Part shown: piece after piece, positions 50,860 through 59,541 of the stretch
Layout: every line of letters starts with the position of its first letter
Position numbering within the stretch: the stretch's first letter is position 1
NCBI GenBank assembly: GCA_964508975.1
Contig: CAZDVQ010000001.1
Span: 253,438-317,437, forward strand
From: CAZDVQ01 sp964508975
Lineage (GTDB): Bacteria > Bacteroidota > Bacteroidia > Chitinophagales > Saprospiraceae
Reading direction: 5' to 3'
Length of the DNA stretch: 64,000 nucleotides
The notes under the pieces: model-generated
The model's database searches: none
What the model saw: only the letters and a program-made list of their open reading frames with translations
What the model was told of the DNA's origin: nothing
Program-made: the position numbers and the translations under genes

Positions 50860-53800
50860 TTTTGTATAATAATTTTGTTTTGTTTGAAATCATTTGTCCT
50901 TGTAAATATAACTACTTGATAAACACCATTTGGTAGAAATTCAACATTTAAAGCTAATTTTTGATCCAATTGAAAAAATGGTATCTCTATACTTTGTCCT
51001 GTCATGTCAACTATTTTTACCCTGTCAGCTACAAACTCATTGGGTAACTGGGCTTCTAAACTACCCGAAGTTGGATTCGGATAAAATACTAGTTCTTCAA
51101 TCTTTTCGACATCTATAAAATTTCCAGCAGGTGGCGGTATAGGCCTTAAGGCACAAACAGTGGCGCCCGTAGGCTCTGACACCATATCTCCATCTCTATT
51201 TTGATAATAGCACACCTGCTCAAATAATGCATACCCATTCGGGCAACCAGGGCAATTGTAGCAGATTTCATTTCCGAGCCCAAATGTACCGTAGGGGCCC
51301 GACTCCTCGAAGAGGCGCTCTCCCGGGTAAAGCGGATTTGAACAATAACTAACCTCGTAACAGGAATTAGCTATAAATTGGACCTCAGATTCTCTTGAGC
51401 CAAAGTATTCTTGGTATACATTAAAAGGAGGAAGTGGACACCTCAGTGTTAAGTTACAATTTTCCGCATCCCACTCTTCAACGTATGGATAGGAATGCGT
51501 CCCAACAACGGTACCACCACAAGTGGCGGTCAACACATTACAGTCGAAAGACGGTGTTGCTGCAACTAAACCAACTTGAACCTGTTCTGTAAAAGAACAT
51601 AAATTGCCATCGGTTATTGTGAGTTGATAATACCCTGACGGTAAATTTTCTAAATAGTTAGCTGTACTGCCATTTGACCACAGATAAGCATAGGGAGAAT
51701 TTGTGTTTGATGTTATTTGCGCATGAACAGCCCCTGTATTATAGGTATAGCTTAAACTTGCTCCTTGTAAGTTACAGGCAGGATCAGCAAAAAGGTCAAA
51801 CTCAAGCTTTGGGTATGTGTTTGGCATATAGAATGTTTGCTCCATTGTACATCCTGCGAAATCTGTAATAGTTACGGAGTATTCATCATGTGCGCCTAAA
51901 TTAGTGGCAAGTTGTGAAAACTGATTCCCAGAATTTGACCAAGAATAGTCATAGGGCGGGACTCCACCAGCTACTGTAATTTCAATAGATCCATTATCTA
52001 TGGAGACATTTTGATCATTTACACAGGAAGGCCGAACTATACTGTTGCTAATAGTTAACTGAGGCAGTCCATTTAGCGTTACATTATTTGTAGTTGCACA
52101 ACCGTTGGCATCGTAAACCGTAACCGCATAATTACCAACTCCTAGGTTTTGCCTAGTTCCTGTATTGGAAGTACCATCACTCCAGTAGTAAGTATAAGGA
52201 GCCAACCCTCCACTTACGGTACAGTTTATGCTGCCATTACTCATGCCTGCACAGGGTGCATAAGAGTCGTATAATGATACCGTAGGACTCCCATAACTCG
52301 GCACATTAAAGCAAGCATCACTGAAACACTGCGCACCGGTCTGGGTATTTGTTTGAGTTACGGTAACACAGTAGTCGCCCGCGCCAATACTTTGCAAAAA
52401 GGGTTGTTGTGCTCCATTATCCCAAACGTATTCATACACGAAAGGATCTTGTGGGCTACAGTATGCCACAATGGTACCGCCATTGTCTTGGCCACTACTA
52501 CATACGCCTTGTATGGCTGCCTGCACTGAGAAGGTGCTCATTACTTCAAAACAAGCCGTATGTGTACAGCAGCCGCTAGATTCTAGCACCGTAACACAGT
52601 AAGTACCCGGAGCTAAACCTGAAATACTCGCCCCGGTTTGTCCGTTACTCCAGATGTAGAACAATTCTCCCTCAATCAAGTCAAGGGTTACATCAATCCT
52701 GCCGTTATTGTTGCATGAAGGCATAACGCTTGCAGGTATTTCTATCTGGTCGCATGGGTCTTCACAAGGGCCGTTCACCAAGAAAGAACGACTTGCTGTA
52801 CAACCAAAATCAGTTGTTGCCGTCACTGCATAAACCCCTGGTGCAAGTGCATCTATGTTTTGATCGGTGGAGCTGTAACCAGCAGGCCCTGTCCAGTTGA
52901 ACAGTACTTCTTGGCTTAAACTGTTTTCTCCAGCATTGGCATTCAGGGTTATTGACCCATCGTTGTTGCTAAAAAGCGTAGCATCTGTTGCTGTACCGTC
53001 CAGTTGGAGACTACAGTCTAGTATAGGCACGTTTATAACCCTTTGACAACCGTTGGCATTAGTTATGGTTAGGCTGTAGTCGCCAACGCAGAGGTTAGAT
53101 ATATTTAAAGTTGAGGCTGTAAAACCATTGGGTCCTGACCAGGCCCAGGTATAAGGCCCTGTGCTGCCTTGGGTTAGTGAGATTGAACCATCGCATTGGT
53201 TGGGTCCAGAGGTAAAGCTCAAATTGTTTACCGCTGTAGCCTGTGTACTGGCTAAGGATTCGCCAAGCGAGCACTCGCTGATTGTAAAATAATGCAATTG
53301 GTCCTGCCCGAATACAGGGTTATTTACCCAGCCATTATTAGTGTTTCGGATGGGAATTACCACTGCCGCTGGAAAACCTGCCATATTTTCTAAGTCAAGG
53401 AGGCTGTTGTTGGCTTGGTCGTTCCCGGAAATGGTTAAAGGTACCACATTGCCCAATCCAAGTGTTGCCCAGTTTTGCAAAAAGCTACTGGGTACTTCAA
53501 AATGAAACTCCGTGCGGTTTGCATTGGTGAACAAAGGCGCAGCTATGTGAAATTGTGTACCTGGTGCCGCTTGCCCCGCCCGTAGGCTTAACATGGTCAT
53601 CGGTTCACTTGTTTTCACCTTGATCAATACGTTGTGGTTTACATCCACCTCGCGAGTAGGACCACCATTTCCAGTGTTGTAGGTGCCGTTTAGACCATTG
53701 TGCGTACCTGCTTTCTGATACGATAAAAGGTCAAAGCCAAAACCATATAGCGGGCGTTCAAAGACTGTTACCGAACTAACGTAAGGGGTAAAATTGTCTA

Positions 53801-55163
53801 TGGTAAATGGTGCCACGTTGTTCTGATCTGGAGGCATAACCTGCCCCTTGATATTGGTCACCTTGGCATAAACCTCGTAATTGCCATCTGGGTAGCGTGC
53901 TTCAGTATTATTCCGAGCTAAAATTGTTTGGTTATTGGTATAATTATCGGCACTTGAAATACGGTGGTAAAACTCCGTGAAGTAGAAGTTGTCCCAGGGA
54001 TAGCCATTTCCATCTGCATAGCAGTTGGGAGAAATACCTGTTCTAGTGAAGTTACCTGATTGATCTTCCACATGTGGCGGTTCTATTGGGGTATTGCGTT
54101 GCCCTCCCACCTGTATATACGCATCTCTATTTGTTCCTCGAATAGTCGAGAATTGATTTTGATTATTAGCCACATTGGGTCTAATCTGTAATTCTACTTT
54201 TTCGACATCGTAAACCTGGGGATATCTATTTGCTGTACCGATGTTTAATGGCGTTATTCTAACCCTAGTCAGTATTGGGGTATTCGCGCTATTGTATCTT
54301 TTTAATATCCCTGTCGGAGGATTCGCTATATTCACATTCCCCCCCTGTGCCACGGCGATAAAGTTTGTTTGGTATGAGGGGCCTATGGGCAAAAGAACCT
54401 GCAATGGATTAAACGCGATAGCGTCGTCCCATATATTAGCAGCATTCAAGTTATCGATACCTTGAATATGAAGATGAGGGGGGTACTCTGGTGCCCCAGT
54501 TCCTGGGCTTCCTTGGTATCCACTCCTTCCTAAGGGAGCAAGAGGCAGTCCAGCAGTAACTTGGTTGGAAGTAATATACGTAATACCGTTATAGGTTACA
54601 TTTTGACCTGGTATATTTGACAATGCATAACCATTAGCCCCGTGTACCCCAGGCAGCACTATTATAGCATAATTTGAATTGCCAATGCTCTGTAAAACAA
54701 AGCCGCCTTCTCGTAAATTATTAATTTGACCTGTTGGGGGACTGGCAAAATTAGGGTAATTAGGGTTATCTAAATTATTAAAAATATGTCTATACCCCAT
54801 GGTACAATTACAATAATTCGGGTATTCTATTACCAAGCTTTTAAGATAACGATTATTCCTTTCAATATCAATTATTGTACCAGTACCTACTGCTAATATC
54901 GCATCTCCCATACCGCCGTTTAGCGGTCTATAATCAATACCTCCGTGATAATCATAGGTAACTCTTGGACCAAAATCCGAAGTTACATCCCCGGGTACAT
55001 AATTGCCGGGATTGGCATAATTATGCACTATATTTCCATTATTGTTCCCTGCATGGTTACAGTTGGTACACAACTTATATTGATGCGATATTGGTTGATT
55101 TTGGGAAAGCAAAGCAACATGTGACGTTAAATAAAACGCAATGATTAGTATTATCCTTTTCAT
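50856..55163 (-). CDS. Secreted M23-peptidase-like / SprB-repeat protein with T9SS type A sorting domain (operon gene 2)
   Basis: A 1435-residue exported protein. Signal peptide at 1-20. Residues about 40-250 are an M23 (LytM-like) domain with His73-x3-Asp77 (YHGGIDY) and His126 (GYRHIF) at the zinc-ligand positions; other catalytic positions were not verified. Residues about 250-640 are mixed beta of unknown type. Residues about 640-1180 hold seven SprB-like repeats, each with a GPY/PF-W-WSNG or WSDG core and a GxYxVTVTxxxGC end. Cys-rich modules lie at about 1185-1345. The last about 80 residues (VFYPNPTSGSLEAQ ... LPNGVYQVVIF ... IIIQK) are a type A T9SS sorting domain. It may cleave or bind peptidoglycan-like crosslinks or act as a surface adhesin. 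It is coupled to the lipoprotein genes downstream. Confidence 0.88.
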   Translation of the reverse strand: MKRIILIIAFYLTSHVALLSQNQPISHQYKLCTNCNHAGNNNGNIVHNYANPGNYVPGDVTSDFGPRVTYDYHGGIDYRPLNGGMGDAILAVGTGTIIDIERNNRYLKSLVIEYPNYCNCTMGYRHIFNNLDNPNYPNFASPPTGQINNLREGGFVLQSIGNSNYAIIVLPGVHGANGYALSNIPGQNVTYNGITYITSNQVTAGLPLAPLGRSGYQGSPGTGAPEYPPHLHIQGIDNLNAANIWDDAIAFNPLQVLLPIGPSYQTNFIAVAQGGNVNIANPPTGILKRYNSANTPILTRVRITPLNIGTANRYPQVYDVEKVELQIRPNVANNQNQFSTIRGTNRDAYIQVGGQRNTPIEPPHVEDQSGNFTRTGISPNCYADGNGYPWDNFYFTEFYHRISSADNYTNNQTILARNNTEARYPDGNYEVYAKVTNIKGQVMPPDQNNVAPFTIDNFTPYVSSVTVFERPLYGFGFDLLSYQKAGTHNGLNGTYNTGNGGPTREVDVNHNVLIKVKTSEPMTMLSLRAGQAAPGTQFHIAAPLFTNANRTEFHFEVPSSFLQNWATLGLGNVVPLTISGNDQANNSLLDLENMAGFPAAVVIPIRNTNNGWVNNPVFGQDQLHYFTISECSLGESLASTQATAVNNLSFTSGPNQCDGSISLTQGSTGPYTWAWSGPNGFTASTLNISNLCVGDYSLTITNANGCQRVINVPILDCSLQLDGTATDATLFSNNDGSITLNANAGENSLSQEVLFNWTGPAGYSSTDQNIDALAPGVYAVTATTDFGCTASRSFLVNGPCEDPCDQIEIPASVMPSCNNNGRIDVTLDLIEGELFYIWSNGQTGASISGLAPGTYCVTVLESSGCCTHTACFEVMSTFSVQAAIQGVCSSGQDNGGTIVAYCSPQDPFVYEYVWDNGAQQPFLQSIGAGDYCVTVTQTNTQTGAQCFSDACFNVPSYGSPTVSLYDSYAPCAGMSNGSINCTVSGGLAPYTYYWSDGTSNTGTRQNLGVGNYAVTVYDANGCATTNNVTLNGLPQLTISNSIVRPSCVNDQNVSIDNGSIEITVAGGVPPYDYSWSNSGNQFSQLATNLGAHDEYSVTITDFAGCTMEQTFYMPNTYPKLEFDLFADPACNLQGASLSYTYNTGAVHAQITSNTNSPYAYLWSNGSTANYLENLPSGYYQLTITDGNLCSFTEQVQVGLVAATPSFDCNVLTATCGGTVVGTHSYPYVEEWDAENCNLTLRCPLPPFNVYQEYFGSRESEVQFIANSCYEVSYCSNPLYPGERLFEESGPYGTFGLGNEICYNCPGCPNGYALFEQVCYYQNRDGDMVSEPTGATVCALRPIPPPAGNFIDVEKIEELVFYPNPTSGSLEAQLPNEFVADRVKIVDMTGQSIEIPFFQLDQKLALNVEFLPNGVYQVVIFTRTNDFKQNKIIIQK

Positions 55164-55165
55164 GT

Positions 55166-56152
55166 CTATAGTTTTGAAATTTTAACACCTTTGATTTGAC
55201 TCGTATTAGATAGCTCAACGGATTTTGACCAATCTTCACAGTACATGAGTTTACCAGTTACCTGATCCTCCATGATAAATGGGCCTTTACCATCAAACCC
55301 TTCTAGAAAATACAAAGTCCTGCTAGGCAAATGCACTAAACTATATGCCGAGTGATCGCATATAAACATCCAATCATTGTTTAAAGCTGTGGCGTTACAG
55401 AAGTCACCTCCATCCCACAACATTGTATTGAAAATAAACTGATTGTCCACTACCGAGTAAATATCCACACTCACATAGCTGAGCGTATTTTCATACTCAT
55501 CCATTTCGCCGCCATGTACTATGGCTAAATATTTCCCATCATCTGTCCATCGTGCATACCCACCCTTGGTTACAAACCAGGGCGAAGTGGTGATTCGCCC
55601 GTATTGGTCTACGAGCAGGAAAACCGATATTACCCCGTGCCCAGCTATGTTCAAGTTATAGGACAACTCCTCAGTCTTTCGTTTGAAATCCTGCCTAGAA
55701 GTATTTGCAGAAATCATATTTCCCGCTGGAATTTCGGAGGTAGGATTATAGTCAAAATTAGGCACCCAATATGGTGGAAAATGTTCCGGGTAATCCTTGG
55801 CTATTGAAGGTAGTTTTTTTACCCAACTGGTGTCTGATCCGTTTTTTAATTTCCCATAGAGCTGAAAAGGCCAAAGGCTATCAACCTCCAACATTGAGTC
55901 AAATGGATTAAGGTCGTAGTAAATATTCTGCCAGCTATACACCTTATGAGTATCTCCCGTGAGCGTATCAAAGCATATCAAATCCTCAAAAGGAAACCCG
56001 TCCTCCGATGTCATGTACTTTATGCCCTCGTAAGGAGCATCAGCATACAAGGGGCCTATTTCTCGGTGTATGGGTATATCACCCTGCCCGTACCCAACAC
56101 TCGCCATTAACCAGCAAATGCCCCAAAATAAAAGTTTTTGTAGGTTTTTCAT
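55166..56152 (-). CDS. Exported protein, beta-propeller-like (operon gene 1)
   Basis: A 328-residue protein with signal peptide MKNLQKLLFWGICWLMASVGYGQ. The middle (GYARWTDDGKYLAIVHGGEMDEY ... VDIYSVVDNQFIFN) looks like blades of a TolB/WD40-type propeller, but too few blades are clear to be sure. No sorting domain follows (ends QIKGVKISKL). It starts the operon; the M23/SprB gene begins 2 bp after its stop. It may assist, bind or modify the coupled surface protein. That is inference from operon structure. Confidence 0.75.
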   Translation of the reverse strand: MKNLQKLLFWGICWLMASVGYGQGDIPIHREIGPLYADAPYEGIKYMTSEDGFPFEDLICFDTLTGDTHKVYSWQNIYYDLNPFDSMLEVDSLWPFQLYGKLKNGSDTSWVKKLPSIAKDYPEHFPPYWVPNFDYNPTSEIPAGNMISANTSRQDFKRKTEELSYNLNIAGHGVISVFLLVDQYGRITTSPWFVTKGGYARWTDDGKYLAIVHGGEMDEYENTLSYVSVDIYSVVDNQFIFNTMLWDGGDFCNATALNNDWMFICDHSAYSLVHLPSRTLYFLEGFDGKGPFIMEDQVTGKLMYCEDWSKSVELSNTSQIKGVKISKL

Positions 56153-56504
56153 GTCGTATAGTTTAAATGATTAATATGTAGGGCCCGGCCACCATGGTTC
56201 ATGGTAGCAAATAGTTGTACAGCCCGTAGCAAGTACTACGGCAGTGCATTTAAAGGTGGCTCTTGGGTTGTTTAAATCCTTCCTAAGCGAAATATACAAT
56301 CACCAACACGCATCCTTGCTAGAGGATGAGTACATTGTTTGTATAACGTGATGAAGTGTATTGCAAACATATGGTATTATGCCATTACGATGCAAGTTTT
56401 TTTTGTAATAATTTATTACGTTAACAGCATTTTTTATGATAAGCCTTTATTTTACTGGGGGTTCAGCTATTTTTTTTTCTTAAAATAGCGTGTATTTTTT
56501 TTAT
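56153..56504. promoter_or_regulatory. Upstream region of the secreted-protein operon, palindrome-rich
   Basis: Holds several short inverted repeats: ACCATG/CATGGT (56191-56205), CCGTAG/CTACGG (56224-56241) and GTAATAATTTATTAC (56405-56419), plus T-rich runs. No perfect TAnnTTTG box is found on the minus strand close to the start codon. No gene of reasonable length is seen. Confidence 0.35.
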
Positions 56505-56552
56505 TTTTTTGGGCGCTGCGCCCGCCGGGGTGAGCGTTGCTTCGTGCTCGTT
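56505..56552 (+). repeat. Truncated GC-rich element, left end only
   Basis: TTTTTTGGGCGCTGCGCCCG and GTTGCTTCGTGCTCG match the left half of the family, then the sequence changes into the large inverted repeat. A second, complete copy begins at the far side (56844). Confidence 0.6.
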
Positions 56553-56853
56553 AGCCGCCCAGGTTGCAGGATTGATTGATTCTAGGTTATGCATACAGCA
56601 TTATTTTTTACCACCCCGTCTGCTGCGCTCCACGCTTCGCGCTCCGCTTGCATCCACCCCTCCTTTGCATGGAGGGGAATTTAGCTTATCTTATATTTAA
56701 TTGATTATCAGCAATATAAAACAAGACCTAGACTCCCCTCCATGCAAAGGAGGGGTGGATGCGCAGGTGGCGTTTTACGCCACGTAGCGCAGACGGGGTG
56801 GTAAATCACAATGAAAAAACAGAACCAATCAATCCTGCCCAGGTTGGGCGGCT
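56553..56853. repeat. Large inverted repeat (about 130-bp arms) of the CACCCCGTC family
   Basis: Left arm 56553-56687, right arm 56732-56853. Perfectly matching blocks are AGCCGCCCA, CAGGATTGATTG, TTTACCACCCCGTCTG (16 bp) and a 29-bp block starting GCATCCACCCCTCC and ending in GGAGGGGA. Each arm is a copy of a second repeat family: CACCCCGTC, a middle module (in the right arm the hairpin GTGGCGTTTTACGCCAC), then the hairpin CCCCTCCTTTGCATGGAGGGG. The 44-bp centre is A+T-rich and non-coding. It behaves like a MITE or an inverted pair of small repeats. Confidence 0.85.
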
Positions 56854-56942
56854 CTACGGCGCTGCGCCGGTTCGCGCAGTCGCTACGCTCCTTTGCGGAG
56901 CACTTCGTGCAACGCGGCGGCCCTTTGGCCAGCTAGCGCAAC
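56844..56942 (+). repeat. GC-rich modular intergenic element; its right end forms the folP stop
   Basis: Left end TTGGGCGGCTCTACGGCG, hairpin GGCGCTGCGCC, TTCGCGCAGTCGCTACGCTCC, GCGGCGGCCCTTTGGCC, right end AGCTAGCGCAAC. The last bases coincide with folP: read on the minus strand, TTGCGCTAG encodes Leu-Arg-stop, the exact C-terminus of the protein. Confidence 0.82.
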
Positions 56943-57766
56943 AGGCCGTACAGTTTTACCACCTCCACGGCAGCTTGCACATCGTGCACACGGAGGATGT
57001 TGGCCCCGCGCTCTAACAAGGCCATATGCAATGCGGTGGTTCCGTTCAGGGCTGCTGCGGCGTCAATACCCAATGGCCGCCATATCATGCCTTTGCGCGA
57101 AACGCCCGCCAAAATGGGTAAATCCAGTATGTTAAAGGTTCTAAATTCTCGTAGGAGTTGGTAGTTATGCTCTAAGGTTTTGCCAAACCCAAACCCAGGG
57201 TCAACGGCTACATCTTTAATGCCGTGGGCACGGGCTTGAGCTACTTGCTTGGCTAGCTGTTCCAGCACCTCGGTGGTTACATGTTGGTACGTTGGGTTCA
57301 GTTGCATATCTTTTGGTCGGCCTTGCATGTGCATGATGATATACGGGACTTGGTACTGCGCCACGGTGGCCATCATCTGTGGGTCGTTGAGCCCACCAGA
57401 TATATCGTTGATGATGTGCGCACCAGCAGCCAAGGCTTGCTCGGCCACGCTGGCTTTATCCGTGTCAATAGACAAGATGGCTTCGGGAAAGGCTTTCAAC
57501 AGGGCTTCCAACGGTGGGAGGAGGCGTTCAAGCTCGGAATCAGCGCTAATATCTGTTGCGCCCGGCCTCGACGACATGGCCCCGAGGTCGAGGATATCAG
57601 CACCTGCTTCCAACATTTTACCGGCTTGCTCTAGCAAGACCTGGGTACCCGCCACACGGCTCGCCACGTGAAAGGAATCGGGCGTAAGGTTTAAAATACC
57701 CATCACCTTGGGCTGGTCAAACTCAAACAACTTACCCTTGATGTTCCAACTGTATGTTTTAGACAT
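56933..57766 (-). CDS. folP: Dihydropteroate synthase
   Basis: A 277-residue enzyme that joins 6-hydroxymethyl-dihydropterin diphosphate to p-aminobenzoate in folate synthesis; target of sulfonamides. Pterin and phosphate motifs are all present: VMGILNLTPDSF (about 21-32), SSRPGATDIS (65-74), SIDTDK (about 99), NDISGG (about 120), DPGFGFGKT and GVSRKGMI (about 220-228, the loop that contacts the pterin). The gene ends inside the right end of a GC-rich element (56933-56942), which supplies the last codons and stop. It is monocistronic here. Confidence 0.97.
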   Translation of the reverse strand: MSKTYSWNIKGKLFEFDQPKVMGILNLTPDSFHVASRVAGTQVLLEQAGKMLEAGADILDLGAMSSRPGATDISADSELERLLPPLEALLKAFPEAILSIDTDKASVAEQALAAGAHIINDISGGLNDPQMMATVAQYQVPYIIMHMQGRPKDMQLNPTYQHVTTEVLEQLAKQVAQARAHGIKDVAVDPGFGFGKTLEHNYQLLREFRTFNILDLPILAGVSRKGMIWRPLGIDAAAALNGTTALHMALLERGANILRVHDVQAAVEVVKLYGLLR

Positions 57767-57767
57767 T

Positions 57768-57805
57768 TTAATGTGCTGATTATTGATGTGCTAATGTGCT
57801 GATTG
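57768..57805 (-). repeat. Low-complexity ATGTGCTGATT/GTGCTAAT array
   Basis: AATGTGCTGATTATTGATG, GTGCTAATGTGCTGATT: short imperfect repeats between the folP start and the hairpin pair. Similar units occur at 3504-3546. Confidence 0.45.
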
Positions 57806-57830
57806 GCTTCGTCTGTACACTGCTTTACTG

Positions 57831-57911
57831 CTTGTTGACGTCCCCGCCAACAAGCAGTAAAACAGCGCAGGTGATTTGCAGACTTGTACGGCCGTTGGCG
57901 GGGACGCCAAC
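57831..57911. other. Inverted pair of CGTCCCCGCC hairpins
   Basis: CGTCCCCGCCAAC (57839-57851) and its exact complement GTTGGCGGGGACG (57894-57906) bracket 42 bp. Each arm is itself a near-perfect hairpin (GTTGACG TCCC CGCCAAC and GTTGGCG GGGA CGCCAAC). It may be a folded RNA or a small mobile remnant next to folP. Confidence 0.55.
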
Positions 57912-57948
57912 AGCGGCAATGTGTGTAAAAACCGGCTGCTGCGCAGCC

Positions 57949-58060
57949 GTCGCGCTAGGTGCCCGGCGGGCTGCGCCATAGGCGCAGGTGCGAAGCACGG
58001 AGCAACGCGAACCCCAGAGGGGACCGGCGACCGCGTCAGCGGGCGCAGCGCCCCCCAAAA
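57949..58060 (-). repeat. GC-rich modular intergenic element with A+T-rich leader
   Basis: On the minus strand: TTTTGGGGGGCGCTGCGCCC, GGTCGCCGGTCCCC, GGGGTTCGCGTTGCTCCGTG, TTCGCACCTGCGCC, right end GGGCACCTAGCGCGA. The leader (58061-58112, core ATAAAATGAA and GATGAAATGAC) parallels those beside the 3551 and 39751 copies. Confidence 0.85.
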
Positions 58061-58211
58061 GAATAAACGATAAAATGAAAAATTGATGAAATGACCTCTT
58101 AACGCTAACGGCAGTAATTTGTGCTTATTAGTTCTTGATACCATCAAGTATAAGCAAAATTCAGCTAAAACAGCGTTGCGCAAACTTAAGCAAATTTCAG
58201 CCAAAATACCC

Positions 58212-58219
58212 TACCTTTG
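58212..58219 (+). promoter_or_regulatory. rocD -7 box (TACCTTTG)
   Basis: A perfect TAnnTTTG, 26 bp before the rocD start, preceded by AGCAAATTTCAGCCAAAA, which resembles the repeated unit before tpiA. Confidence 0.6.
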
Positions 58220-58245
58220 CAGCCAATTAACCAAATACTACAGCC

Positions 58246-59469
58246 ATGAGCCGCTCAGAAGAATTAATGCAGTTGGAAGATTTGTACGGTGCCCATAACT
58301 ATCACCCGCTGCCCGTGGTACTCGACCGGGGCCAAGGCGTGCATGTTTGGGATGTGGAAGGCAAGCAATATTACGATTTCTTATCTGCATATTCTGCTGT
58401 AAATCAAGGCCATTGCCACCCGCATATCATCAATGCCCTGATTAGCCAAGCACAACGCCTGACCCTTACTTCAAGGGCTTTTTACAATAGCCAACTGGGC
58501 GAATACGAGAAATTTATCACCGAGTTTTTCGGTTTTGAACGGGTACTACCCATGAATACCGGCGTGGAAGGTGGCGAAACAGCCATCAAACTTTGTCGCA
58601 AATGGGCCTACACCAAAAAAGGAATCGAGGCCAACAAAGCCAAGATTATTTTTGCCAACGGCAACTTCTGGGGCCGTACTTTGGCAGCTATTTCAAGCTC
58701 TACCGACCCGAGCAGCTACAAGGATTTTGGCCCGTATATGCCTGGTTTTGAGCTCATTCCATACAACGACCTCGACGCACTGGCCAAGGCCCTTGAAGAC
58801 CCCAACGTGGCGGGCTTCATGGTTGAACCCATCCAAGGCGAAGCAGGCGTGGTGGTACCTGCCGAAGGCTATCTGCGCCAAGCTTACGAGATGTGCCAAG
58901 CCAAAAACGTGTTGTTCATTGCCGACGAAGTGCAAACGGGCATCGCGCGTACAGGCAAGCTCACCGCCTGCGAGCATGAAGGTTTTAGACCCAACATTTT
59001 GATTTTGGGCAAGGCTTTGTCGGGTGGTGTCTTACCCGTTTCAGCAGTCCTTACCAGCCACGAGGTAATGCTTTGCATCAAGCCAGGTGAGCACGGCTCA
59101 ACTTTCGGTGGTAACCCATTGGCTTGCGCCGTGGCCAAAGCTGCTTTGGAAGTGGTTCGCGATGAAAAATTATCTGAAAATGCAGAACACCTAGGCCAAG
59201 TATTCCGCAATTATATGCAAACCGAGCTGGTTGACAAAACCGATCTCGTAACGCTGGTCCGCGGAAAAGGCTTGCTCAACGCCATCGTGATCAACGATAG
59301 CGAAGATAGCCATACCGCATGGGACATCTGTGTAAAGCTAGCCGAAAACGGCTTGTTGGCCAAACCAACCCACGGCAATATCATTCGTTTTGCACCGCCG
59401 CTGGTGATTACAGAAGCACAGTTGTTGGACTGCTGTAAAATTATCCGCGACGTGGTGTTGTCGTTTTAA
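58246..59469 (+). CDS. rocD: Ornithine aminotransferase (ornithine-oxo-acid transaminase)
   Basis: A 407-residue PLP enzyme that moves the delta-amino group of ornithine to 2-oxoglutarate, giving glutamate semialdehyde, in arginine and proline metabolism. Class III features: the substrate region FLSAYSAVNQGHCHP (about 45-59), GVEGGETAIKLCRKWAY (106-122), Asp227 in FIADEVQTGIARTGK and the Schiff-base Lys256 in LILGKALSGGVLPVSA. Length and motifs match the RocD/OAT group rather than acetylornithine aminotransferase, mainly through NTGVEGGETA and SAYSAVNQGH. The gene is single, ending at a terminator. Confidence 0.93.
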   Translation: MSRSEELMQLEDLYGAHNYHPLPVVLDRGQGVHVWDVEGKQYYDFLSAYSAVNQGHCHPHIINALISQAQRLTLTSRAFYNSQLGEYEKFITEFFGFERVLPMNTGVEGGETAIKLCRKWAYTKKGIEANKAKIIFANGNFWGRTLAAISSSTDPSSYKDFGPYMPGFELIPYNDLDALAKALEDPNVAGFMVEPIQGEAGVVVPAEGYLRQAYEMCQAKNVLFIADEVQTGIARTGKLTACEHEGFRPNILILGKALSGGVLPVSAVLTSHEVMLCIKPGEHGSTFGGNPLACAVAKAALEVVRDEKLSENAEHLGQVFRNYMQTELVDKTDLVTLVRGKGLLNAIVINDSEDSHTAWDICVKLAENGLLAKPTHGNIIRFAPPLVITEAQLLDCCKIIRDVVLSF

Positions 59470-59484
59470 GCAAGCCTTAAAAAT

Positions 59485-59525
59485 AAAACAGGGCTGATTA
59501 CCAAACGTGTAATCAGCCCTGTTTT
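59485..59525. terminator. Bidirectional rho-independent terminator
   Basis: A 17-bp perfect stem AAAACAGGGCTGATTAC/GTAATCAGCCCTGTTTT with a 7-nt loop, serving the convergent rocD and Deg genes. Confidence 0.94.
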
Positions 59526-59541
59526 TATGTAGCGTATTTGC

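Noticed and set aside
56153..56504. Possible tRNA or small RNA in the palindrome-rich stretch
   Set aside because: No cloverleaf, anticodon arm or CCA-like end can be drawn; only short palindromes are present.
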